Shown: piece by piece, positions 1 through 9,410 of the stretch | Layout: each line of letters begins with the position of its first letter | How positions within the stretch are numbered: position 1 is the stretch's first letter | Assembly (NCBI RefSeq): GCF_964204645.1 | Contig: NC_134034.1 | Location: forward strand, 11,618,462 to 11,682,461 | Source of the DNA: Tubulanus polymorphus | Lineage: Eukaryota; Nemertea; Palaeonemertea; Tubulaniformes; Tubulanidae | Direction of reading: 5' to 3' | Length of the DNA stretch: 64,000 nucleotides | The notes under the pieces: generated by a model | Seen by the model: only the letters and a program-made list of their open reading frames with translations | What the model was told of the DNA's origin: nothing | The model's database searches: none | Translations under genes and position numbers: made by a program

Positions 1-7
1 TACGTAC

Positions 8-1913
8 CTAGCACCATATTTAACGTGGCTGTGATGACGTTATTTATACCTTGGACGGACGTTACGATGTTGTTCGTTATACCTGCAAAACGAGTTAACA
101 ATCAAACGCTTCTTAATTTCGGGTAAATTTCGACAACAAAAACTCGAGCAAAATCTCTAATAGAGTCACAACCAAGACAGTTCCACAGTTAAGAATTACG
201 TAGATTTCGGGTTAAATTTACTAAACTAATAATGCTTTAAACATGAGTCAATTTTTAACATCAAACTATGGATGGAAAAAGGCTGCTGAGATTGACCCCT
301 CCCGCTCCCTATCTCTCTTGTACATACCACAGGGAATAATAGCTATCGGTATCTGATTTGAGACAGGTTTAAATCCTGGTTTGATTTCGACGTGGTTTTC
401 CGATTGAGTTTTATTGAGTACGGCGTTGATAAGCTTCTTAGCGCTTCCATCTCCGCCCATCACTGCCAAACTGTTAAACAAAAAAACAAAACCGGGTCGT
501 ATGATCGAGATCATAAACTGTGGCAATCAAGGATTCAACGTATGGCAGGCGAGGATCCGAGTTTCGGTGATAATAAATGGATTCAGGAGTCTAAAAATCG
601 AGTTCAAATATAATGGGATACCGGCGAGGCTACGGACGGAAGCGAGGATTCAGCGATAATCTGTCAGGATCGCTAGTTGCAATGGGTTACCGCGCTTCAA
701 TTTCTTCTACATTTCAATAAACTTCGAGTCAAATTTTCTGATTAGTAAATCAATTTTCAGTGAAATCAGTGAGAGAGAATGGAAATCGTATATCAATTCG
801 ATGACTCGTTTGATAATTTCCGGATTTGGAAGCTCAAAAATAATGTTCAAATTTCATTGAAAGTGAACTGATTTTCACCACGAGTAAGCAAGTGTTTTGT
901 TGCGCCATCTGGTGTTGCCGGTATCTCATTGAAAATGAACTTATTCTAATTTTGACGATGAACAACCTGCTGCTCGTCACGCCATCTGGCGGGATAGCTG
1001 GTTTAAAACCTACCAATCATATTCGTCGAAATCAGTATGAAGAACCTTCTGTTTGATAGCCTCGTTGTGGTAAACTTCGACGTAATCGACCTCGACGCCG
1101 GCGAGATTTAAAATCGGACCGACGAACTTCGTGTAGAGAGACGCGGCCTCTTTATTCCCGGCGTGAGGCTGCAGAAATAGTTTTATCTTCTTCGGTCGGT
1201 TTTTGAGACCTACGAAACAAACAGACAGACAGTCGATTAGTAGAATATACCCCGACACGGAGGGGGGAATAGACTCACTTAGTAGAAGAACTGGCACGTA
1301 CTCTTGACATGGAGAACAGATAGATAATAGCCTAAAGGTTAGGAGCACACAAGGGTATTTATTCGTAAGTCAACTTGAGCTTAGCTTAAGTTTCAGGGGC
1401 GAATCTAGACCCTTGCGCCCCCCCTATTTTTTGCCGACCAAAGAATATTTTGAGGCCACTATAAAGAAAACTAGTTTATGATTGCTATGGTAGCCGCAAA
1501 TCTAAATTGCGTTACCGAGGATCGACCCAATTATTTTCATTCTTTCTTTCTATATTTCCAAAATTTTATTGACAATATTAAGCGATATATGTGTTGTTTG
1601 CCAAGGCGTCAACAAACTTATGAAGTCAGTTTTCTAACATACCTTCGATGTAAGAATGAATCCTCGAGATGAATTTCAAACACAGGTCGGTGCTCGGATG
1701 TTGGAAGAACCAGATTTTCGTGTGAAGTTTGTTGTTTTTCGCGCGGTATGTGTAAATCTCGAATCCCTGACACGCGCCCTCGGCCGTCGGGTCGCTGCGA
1801 GTGGCGCCTCCTACTTGATGGCGTTGCTGCGGCGATTTCAAACGTCTGATCCGCGCGCAGTAAACTCCGTGAAGCTCGATTACGAATTTAAACTCATTTT
1901 TAGACTTCTTAAC
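8..1913 (-). CDS. CERKL: Ceramide-kinase-like protein (CERKL family), internal exons, partial
   Basis: Four coding exons join in frame on the minus strand: 1643-1913, 1014-1209, 328-470 and 8-82, all with GT-AG junctions. The gene continues past the left edge, and the first exon or exons are not identified. The first exon looks like the N-terminal PH-like region, with FEIYTYRAKNNKLHTKIWFF and a Trp/Phe-rich end. The next exons start a diacylglycerol-kinase catalytic domain: RPKKIKLFLQPHAGNKEA, then the nucleotide-binding loop VMGGDGS, then IPIAIIPCGITNN. The segment HGV/QGINNVITATL is closer to vertebrate CERKL than to CERK or AGK as I recall them. Family members are lipid-kinase-like proteins linked to sphingolipid and oxidative-stress biology; CERKL itself has no well-established substrate. 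The GSTN motif of CERKL reads GITN here, so catalytic activity cannot be assumed. CERK or another lipid kinase is the alternative. Confidence 0.78.
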
Positions 1914-3059
1914 TGAAAGTAAAAAAATTAAAAATTTACAGTATAAATTTTCATGAAATCAAGCATCTTAGATTATATTCATATTAAGGGTCCACGATAA
2001 AAAATTATTTCAAAAATAATTTTTCCAAATTTTTCTTGTGAGCTATAAGCCTCTTTGTTATTATATAGGCCCCTTATCTTAGTTCATTCCTTGTTTAAGC
2101 TAACCCGAAATAATTTCAACATACATTCAGTATTTTTTTTTGAAAAAAAAAAAAACATTTCACACGGAAAGATTTAAAACAGGAGTTTGAATTGTTGTCC
2201 TCATTGAAAATTCTAAGTAGCCAATGATAATTAATGTTGGGTAAAATGGTGCATAGAGTGTATACATCTAGGTATTGGCCTTTATTCTGTTAAGCTGCCT
2301 CCACGCCTGAATGACCTAAATGCGTGATTTGAGTTCAGAAATAAATTTGGATATAGATTTATTATATGTTTATTCCTGTAGTATCGAGGAAAATTAAAAC
2401 AAAATTTTGATTCATCTTTTATGATGGAACTGGACCCAGATATTCCTCAAACGTTTCTCAAAACTGGTGAAAAAATGTATCTTCTTGATCCTGGTTCAAA
2501 AGAAACCATATTTTTTGAAAAATAATGTTTTTGATCTACAATTAAAAATTGTGAAAAAGACAAGTTTGTTGGTTCATTCCGGTTCGGTATAAATATCTCT
2601 TAAATATCTCGATTTTAGATTCGAGCTACTAGAAAATAGACACAGATCAATGTCCTATTAATGATATTGCACTGAAGCTCTCGAAGCAATGTCGCAATGT
2701 CGCTAACGAATCCTATACACTCAATCAATTATCAATGTCGACATTGTTGTCGAGTGTCCTCCGAATCGCGGCAGCCCGCCGGCTGCGTGGCACGATTCTC
2801 ACCGCTAACTCTACCGTTTGTTTATTCGTAACCACGACAACAACATCCTTTCACTTATTCAATAACTTAATAATGTAGGAAAAATCAGGGCGTTTATTAA
2901 CAGTCAATATCGTAGTCAGTTCAGGATATCAGGTGATGGTGATTTTTTTGATGGGAGCTGATAATAGAATGTACTCCTCAGAAATAGACTGTAGTTTGAC
3001 TATTTGTACATGTCAGAATATTCAATACACTTGTACTATCAATTTGAGACTCATTTGCA
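1914..3059. other. Non-coding stretch upstream of the CERKL-like exons
   Basis: This AT-rich sequence has no convincing exon. It includes poly-T/poly-A runs near 2130-2155. Around 2165-2235 there is a piece of a dispersed repeat carrying GTTGTCCTCATTGAAAA, also seen near 12515 and 61845. The GC-richer patch at 2740-2830 could be a promoter or 5' exon of the CERKL-like gene, but no open frame with splice signals supports that. Confidence 0.5.
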
Positions 3060-3410
3060 CAGTTCAGAAGTCAGTTCCACAGTTCAGAAGTCAGTTCCAC
3101 AGTTCAGAACCCAGTTCCACAGCTCAGAACTCAGTTCCACAGTTCTGAACCCAGTTCCACAGTTCTGAACTCAGTTCCACAGTTCAGAACCCAGTTCCAC
3201 AGTTCTGAACCCAGTTCCACAGCTCAGGACTCAGTTCCACAGTTCAGGACTCAATTCCACAGTTCAGGACTCAGTTCCGCAGTTAAGGGACCCAGTTCAA
3301 CAGTTAAGGACCCAGTTCCACAGTTCAGGACCCAGTTCCACAGTTCAGGACACAGTTCCACAGTACAAATTCCAGTTCCGCAGTACAGGATCCAGGTCCA
3401 CAGTTGACTA
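3060..3410. repeat. Minisatellite, 20-21 bp unit (AGTTCCACAGTTC type)
   Basis: About 17 imperfect copies of a 20-21 bp unit with the core CCCAGTTCCACAGTTCAGAA. The same unit, in either orientation, forms separate arrays at 11595-11900, 16530-16770 and 59670-60040. It also forms the ends of short foldback elements elsewhere in the window. Confidence 0.95.
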
Positions 3411-4038
3411 TGGTGTTAATACACTCAATTTAAATTTATAAGTTCTATAGTTAAATTCGTGCTGAGAACTGTGAAAGCATCCTCCATTTTCACATTCATT
3501 CTCAAATATTGATCAACTATTGTATATATCTATATTTATATTCCACATTCTACCAGTTTTTGGATCTAACACTAATTGGTGTAAAGTGTAACGAAAAAAA
3601 GAAAACTTGCGGTGAAAGAAACTATTTGATAAAATGATATTTCAAGAAGTGATTTCAAGAACCAATTGAATGTGATTATAAGGAACCATTCAAAAAGCGT
3701 CACGGTTCGCGAATGCTTTAAAAATCGAATTGCTAAGACATCCAATTATTTGATACATCCATTTTGAGGTGTTTTAGCAATATTTTTCTAAGTCTCATGA
3801 CATAGTTCGTTTAAACAGAGAAATCTAGTAATTCATGAATGGAACCTGTTATAGATCTTTAGAAAAGTATTTTCCGTGTATTAGGAGCACGATATAGCCT
3901 GACCTAGTAGAATTCAAATACATCATGTATTTTCAAGGTTTTACATCTAGGAATTATGTAATCTATAAAACGAATCAGTCATAAAGCTTCGAAAAAAGCA
4001 CTCATTCCTAGTACAGCCTACTTTATGCCCTATACAAA

Positions 4039-4536
4039 CTACTGTCTGTCACACATGCTCTTCGTGCGACGTTTTGGTCCGTAATTTCGTTAATAATCGG
4101 TTGATCTGTAAATATTATGCATCAATTTGTTCAGTAAGGAATTTGCATTCAGAAATAAATCATGAACTGGCAGAAATTTGTTTGTGTTTTCTTCTATCAG
4201 CGATAGTTTACCTAGCATACGCTCGCGTAATGCTGAAAAACGGCTTTTATGGCCCGTCATGAGGCGCCACCTACTGTATTTTAATGAGCAGGTGATGACG
4301 TCACTGTAACGTTTCCGAGCGTCCGCGGAGTGGATTTTTCAGCATTACGCGAGCGTATGCTGAGTAAACTATCGCTCATAAATGAAAACAAAAACAACTT
4401 AAGTGAAAATTGTTGTTTATTTCTGAATGCAAATTCCTCACTGAACAAATTGATGCATAATAAAGGTAGATAAACCGATTATTAACGAAATTACGGACCA
4501 AAACGTCGCACGGAGAGTCGGTGTGACAGACAGTAG
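4039..4536. mobile_element. 498-bp foldback element with about 200-bp inverted arms
   Basis: The left end CTACTGTCTGTCACA is matched by the inverted right end TGTGACAGACAGTAG. Inside, the arms keep matching, for example TTTTGGTCCGTAATTTCGTT against its complement near 4485 and TAGCATACGCTCGCGTAATG against its complement near 4345. The arms leave a central spacer of roughly 80 bp (about 4245-4320). The spacer carries a perfect cAMP-response palindrome, TGACGTCA, near 4295. No coding capacity is seen. A non-autonomous DNA transposon (long-armed MITE or Foldback type) is the best reading. No clear target-site duplication was found. Confidence 0.85.
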
Positions 4537-4795
4537 TCGCATTGGAATATTTGCTAATATATTTGGCTTGTCAATAGAATACTTTAATGATTAACCTGCT
4601 ATAAATATTTAATGCTCTGTTCACCGCTACAGATAATTGTGTCAATGCAGCAATAACGATCTTAAACTTATAGTATCAATACGTCATATGGTCGGTCGGT
4701 CAACCTCGGAAAAATCTCGTCTCAACCTTGAAATGTTCATTTTCAGATAGATAACTAATAAACCGATGATTTTCGACCCGATATGAAACGGTTAT

Positions 4796-4850
4796 TTTAA
4801 CCCTTTCAGCGAGTCTACACCGCACTTCTGTAGAGAATTAACTTCTTCGT
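4796..4850. repeat. Fragment of the TTAA/CCCTTTCAG MITE
   Basis: TTAACCCTTTCAGCG followed by GTCTACACCGCAC matches one end of the MITE family found complete at 55824-56112. The rest of the element is missing. Confidence 0.6.
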
Positions 4851-5091
4851 GGAAATAAAAGTCAGAATGAAAGATTAGGCGACCTGCGATCACTAACTAG
4901 GTAGTAGTAAAGATAAAATGATTTAAGACTAGCCGATTCATGTCGAGGATTAAAACATTTGAAGGACACACAAAAATATATTCTAATCGGCAATTTAGAT
5001 TCTAGTTTTTTCAAAATGATTAAAATGTTAAGGTAGCCCTATATGACATTTTCAAAACTTATAATCTCATGCATTAGGTGAGGTAGATAGA

Positions 5092-5673
5092 TCAGACTTT
5101 AGTCTTTCTAAGACGTTCTTTGACTAATTTCATGTATAGATTCTGTATAGAGATATATAGAAAGTCGATACCTGGTATATTGTCTCCGGCGTCTGTCCAT
5201 GATAACTGAGACTCTTCTAAAACCAAGTCGATGGCTTGACCCTTGAAATTAAACAAACCGGTCAATAGAGAATTACTGCCGCTGTTACTCTGCAGACCTA
5301 AACTCGACCGACTACTGGCGAGTGATTCCGAACCGGGAGAGTTTGTACCCGCGCTATCCCGCCCTCCTCCGCCGCCGCGGACCACTACTGCCCGAACCCC
5401 GCCGCGCCCGCCGGGCGAGATGGGGTCGATCCGATCGCTGCGATCCGCTATCCGACCTGCGGGTGAGGCCGAATCATCTCGCCAACCTCTAGGCGTCGGG
5501 TCTCGGTGACTCCGACCCCCGGGACTCTGTTCCTCGGAGCAACCCGTATCCTTCCAGCCTTCTTTCACGGTAATCCGATTTTTCCGGTGATTTTTTCGCA
5601 TTTGCGGAACGGGTTCGACTCCGCTTATATCATAAACTACGTCACATTCATCGAATTCGTCGGATGAATCCAT
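5092..5673 (-). CDS. Unrecognised 193-residue protein
   Basis: A single open frame starts at an ATG in a fair context (AAATATGG). I chose this ATG because the upstream frame has only GTG before an in-frame stop. The N-terminus is acidic (MDSSDEFDECD). The middle is Arg/Gly/Ser/Pro-rich with a run of glycines and looks disordered. The C-terminal third is ordered-looking: SLLTGLFNFKGQAIDLVLEE, then a hydrophobic-basic helix ending KLVKERLRKTKV. No family is recognised. It lies head to head with RFC5, about 640 bp apart. A GT-containing site near the end (CCAGGTATCG) could be a 5' splice site, so the last 25 residues might be intronic read-through. The codon use (CG-rich in the middle) fits neighbouring coding exons. 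Confidence 0.6.
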   Translation of the reverse strand: MDSSDEFDECDVVYDISGVEPVPQMRKNHRKNRITVKEGWKDTGCSEEQSPGGRSHRDPTPRGWRDDSASPAGRIADRSDRIDPISPGGRGGVRAVVVRGGGGGRDSAGTNSPGSESLASSRSSLGLQSNSGSNSLLTGLFNFKGQAIDLVLEESQLSWTDAGDNIPGIDFLYISIQNLYMKLVKERLRKTKV

Positions 5674-6313
5674 ATTTACAGATTTTAGCGACTCCCAGTC
5701 GACTGTATAGTCCCGGTATTTCACAGTTTTCGCCACCGAGTGTCACAAACGTCAAAAGTTGTTTACAGCCGCCATTTTAGTTGTTAAGTCTGACGAGTGG
5801 GTTCGAATCCCGTAAGAAGATTTTATTTTTTAAATTTTTTATCATCTTATATTTAGGTTCGCAGATAGCCATCATTGATATCAAACATCACGAAAATTGT
5901 CTCTTTTCTATCGAATTACCACAAATTAAAATCATGATATTCTCGACTCCGAAATGAAGAACACGAGAAAGATTGTTTCGCAGTCGGCGTAATAATTACC
6001 TAGTGCCGCCTTGCCGCGAAATTCATGAAGATTTGAAGCGAATTTGATGAATTAAAGTGCAGATTTAGAGGCAGGTATTGTTTTTGATTGTCATAAGTTT
6101 AAATGATTTGTTTTTCAATAAAGTGAATCTCCGGTAAAGATATTTAGACTTTGAATTGAGGTTCTTTTTCAAGATTTTTCTGGGCCTGTTCAGTGTTCGA
6201 TTCGAATCGGAATCGATTGAAAATCTGGATGAAAATGAAATTTGTTTCTATCTGTGTGTTACAGATCTGAAAGTGACTTGTTCGAGAACGCACCAGCAGC
6301 AGAAATCTGAAAA
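5674..6313. promoter_or_regulatory. Probable bidirectional promoter / 5' UTR region
   Basis: This is the space between two divergent start codons (5673 minus and 6314 plus). TTACAG at 6258-6263 just before ATCTGAAAG looks like a 3' splice site, so RFC5 probably has a 5'-UTR intron. No TATA box is evident. The tRNA T-loop-like GGGTTCGAATCCC near 5798 has no tRNA around it. Confidence 0.45.
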
Positions 6314-7345
6314 ATGTCTTCGACAACCGAAACCGGGACGACGTCGACTTCGGACGAGAAAAAAACGACGAATCTTCCGTGGGTCGAAAAATACCGTCCG
6401 AAATCTCTGAACGATTTAATCTCTCATAAAGACATCATAAACACCGTGAACAAATTCATCAAAGAGGACTGTCTGCCGCACCTGCTGCTTTACGGACCTC
6501 CGGGTACGGGTAAAACGAGTACGATACTTGCGGTCGCGCGTCAGCTGTATTCGCCGGCCTCGTTCAACTCGATGGTCTTAGAATTAAACGCGTCGGACGA
6601 CCGCGGAATTGGGATCGTACGCGGACCCGTGTTGTCGTTCGCGAGCACGCGTACGATCTTCAGCGGCGGATTCAAACTGGTGATTCTCGACGAGGCCGAC
6701 GCGATGACCCGCGACGCGCAGAACGCCCTACGACGAATCATCGAGAAATTCACCGAGAACACGCGATTCTGTCTGATCTGCAACTACCTGTCGAAGATCA
6801 TCCCGGCGATTCAATCGCGGTGCACGCGATTCCGATTCGGTCCGCTGTCGCCCGAGCAGATGATTCCACGAATCGAGCACGTCGTGGCGAGCGAACGAAT
6901 CGACGTGAATCGCGACGGTATGAACGCGTTGGTGACGCTGGCGAGCGGCGATATGCGACGAGCGTTGAACGTGTTGCAGTGTACGGCGATGGCGTACGAC
7001 GGCGTCGTCGACGAGAATAACGTCTACTCGTGCGTCGGGCACCCGTTACGACGAGACATCGAATCCATTCTCAACTGGATGCTCAACGAGGATTTCTCGA
7101 CGGCGTATCGCCGGATCGACGCGTTAAAAACGTCGAAGGGTCTCGCGTTGCAGGATATCATCACCGAGGTTCACGTTTACGCGCATAAAATCGATTTTCC
7201 CGTTCACATACGCGTGCATCTGTTAAACAAGATGGCCGACATCGAGTATAATTTGACGTTCGGTACTAGCGAGAAGATTCAGTTGAGCGCGTTTATTGCA
7301 GCGTTTCAGGGCGTCAAGGAACTCGTCATCAAAGAAGCCTCTTAG
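6314..7345 (+). CDS. RFC5: Replication factor C subunit 5 (36-38 kDa clamp-loader subunit)
   Basis: An intronless 343-residue frame, close to the 340 residues of human RFC5. RFC5 is an AAA+ subunit of the RFC complex, which opens PCNA and loads it on primer-template DNA in the nucleus. It also joins alternative clamp loaders. Visible motifs: NLPWVEKYRP near residue 20, Walker A GPPGTGKT (61-68), Walker B with DEAD (126-129), sensor-1 region FCLICNYLSKI, and the SRC arginine-finger motif (168-170). The C-terminal collar helices align to the end (TSEKIQLSAFIAAFQ). The start ATG follows AAA and gives the expected family N-terminus. DDRGIGIVRG differs from the usual DDRGIDIVRG by Asp to Gly. The single exon contrasts with the intron-rich neighbours. 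Confidence 0.97.
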   Translation: MSSTTETGTTSTSDEKKTTNLPWVEKYRPKSLNDLISHKDIINTVNKFIKEDCLPHLLLYGPPGTGKTSTILAVARQLYSPASFNSMVLELNASDDRGIGIVRGPVLSFASTRTIFSGGFKLVILDEADAMTRDAQNALRRIIEKFTENTRFCLICNYLSKIIPAIQSRCTRFRFGPLSPEQMIPRIEHVVASERIDVNRDGMNALVTLASGDMRRALNVLQCTAMAYDGVVDENNVYSCVGHPLRRDIESILNWMLNEDFSTAYRRIDALKTSKGLALQDIITEVHVYAHKIDFPVHIRVHLLNKMADIEYNLTFGTSEKIQLSAFIAAFQGVKELVIKEAS

Positions 7346-7446
7346 GTCCAGCATTATCATTCACTTTCTTTATTCTCATGTATTGAATGTTTGTAAATCT
7401 ATCCAATAGTTTTCAAGTTTTTGTAAAATATTCATAAATTGTGCTC

Positions 7447-7452
7447 AATAAA
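7447..7452 (+). terminator. Poly(A) signal of RFC5
   Basis: AATAAA lies about 100 bp after the RFC5 stop codon, in an AT-rich tail, with no competing hexamer closer to the stop. Confidence 0.7.
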
Positions 7453-9410
7453 AACAACCTTTAACAAATTCATTGAATATTATTTTCTATTCTCAGGATT
7501 TTTGGAGCTTTAGCAAAGTCCTTTCTTCCATTGGTATGAAATTACTTCCGAACGAAGCTTAGTTTCTCTTCGGAACTTTCAAAACATTCAATGCAGTAAT
7601 AATATCTCTAACCCTATTGAATTTCATCGGAGTCCGTTGCTCTTATTTATCAATTTAGTTATTTGTCGACGGAACTACATTTCGTTTCGGAAGAATATAT
7701 GCCCTTTTACGTATATTCACGCACGTGCGCGCCACAAGACTCGTTGCAATGTGATCTGTGAGTGTATTCGAAAACGTTTGGCCTAGTGAAAGTTTTCCAG
7801 GAAACCGCAACTGTTTCAACTGCCAGAGTTTGTAAATGATTCACGGGCCGGCTGTGAAAAGCAGAGTGAATTCTATAGAAGGGCAGCGAAATTGGGGGTG
7901 TTAGTTTAGTTAAGAAATCTGTTAATCCAGTGTGGATTAACAGATTGTGCAGGGGTATATAGACAGACGGCTGGCCGGGTCAACTTTTTAAGCTCAGCAG
8001 AGATGAAATACAAGGTATAAATTTCTTTTAGCCTAATGCATGAAGTCTTAGAGAGCTGTGGGCTGAGTGCTTCCTTACAGCCAGCGACATCAACCTGTCC
8101 AGGGTTATACAGCAATATAGGCCTTGTCAATGACTTTTTGTGGAAACTTGCCTTTTCCGAACAAAGAACTGAGAAGAGTCCAGTGGAATAAGGGAGAGGA
8201 ATCTGAAGAGGCTGTTCATCGGAGTGGGAATCAGACTGGAGGAGAGGGCCGTGTTCCTTTCAGTGCACTGAGAGACCAATTCAATATTAAATACATAAAC
8301 AATAGTTTTTTCTTATTCGATTTATGATATTTTAATGATAAACAAAAAAAGAAAAAATTTACACATAAATATGAACTATGATATCGTATATAAATAAATA
8401 TATAATCATTTGTAGAATTTACGATCAAATTTTCCAGATTATCAATGTCATAAACATGATATAGCAAAAAAGTCATAAAGACGATCTATTTTTACTGAGA
8501 GTGCTGCTGCTTTCAAACTTGATTCAATTACAAACATTGTCATAATTCATACTAATTATTTGTATATAGTGCGTGTAGGCAGACAAAAGATAAATAAAAA
8601 CAATTCATACATCAAATGAACAGATCAGAAAAAGTCAAAAGATCTGAAATTCTTGTCCATTCATTTTCGTCTGACAAGATTTTTTGTGGATATTTCTCTT
8701 AATCTTTCTCACACATACCTCAATTTGTTCTCGATATCCCGAAAAGATTGATGTCAGATGAAAATAAATAGACATTCGTAATATAGTCATGTCCTGAGTT
8801 GATGGATGATTTGTGTCATGTAAAAATCAATTGAATGAATTCTATCACAGAATCTTATATATATATTACTGGAGCTTTATCTTAAATGGACGGAACCTTT
8901 TCTATCAGTTAGATCTAGTTATTCAGACAATATTTACGGATACCCCGTACCTATTTTCAAATATCTCTAACTGAAAATTTTCTTACTCTGATTACTTCGA
9001 GACCCATCAACTTGCACACTCCCCCTATGACATCATCAAACTACGCTGAAATGAAATGATACCTAGTTTCTCCTAAACTGGCCGCGCCATTTTGTAATCA
9101 GCTGATTTCTATATCTGCTGGGTCTGTTATTGTCAGCTTGATCATGATTTAAAAAAAATCAATATACAGGATAGATAGACGGCCGGCCGAGTCAACTTTT
9201 AAGCTCAGCAGAAATGAAAAACAAGTTATCAATTTTCAACTTTTTAGCTCAGCAGAAACTAGGTATCGAGCTTCATAGCCTTACGGGATATTTTGTCCTA
9301 ATCAAGCTCTAACCCCCACAAAAAGATGGCCGCCTCAGATAACCGAGTGATTTGAATTGAATTACGAGTGATTATTTCGAGGAAGCAGTTATCTCTCTTC
9401 GGAACGAACC
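7453..9410. other. Intergenic region between RFC5 and the ANKAR 3' end
   Basis: No exon is supported. Two pieces of one dispersed repeat are present, near 7943-8060 and 9165-9280. They share AGCTCAGCAGAAATGAA and a GGCCGGCCGGGTCAACTTT-like start, and are also seen at 47148-47240 and weakly at 50025-50100. The 3' UTR of ANKAR must lie at the right end, but I see no clear poly(A) hexamer. Confidence 0.5.
7943..8060. repeat. Dispersed repeat copy, GGCCGGGTCAA type
   Basis: It shares CGGGTCAACTTTTTAAGCTC, CAGCAG and a GAGCC/TAGCC block with copies near 9165, 47148 and (diverged) 50025. No tRNA promoter boxes are evident, so a SINE assignment is not justified. A MITE or retroelement remnant is possible. 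Confidence 0.55.

Noticed and set aside
3060-3410. CRISPR-like array
   Set aside because: The repeats are contiguous and imperfect, without unique spacers of constant length, in a eukaryotic genome. It is a minisatellite.
5790-5815. tRNA T-arm-like GGGTTCGAATCCC
   Set aside because: No acceptor stem, D-arm or anticodon arm can be folded around it. It lies in the RFC5 promoter region.
7943-8060. SINE assignment for the GGCCGGGTCAA repeat
   Set aside because: No A and B box or tRNA-like head was found and copies are too diverged, so it is reported only as a dispersed repeat.
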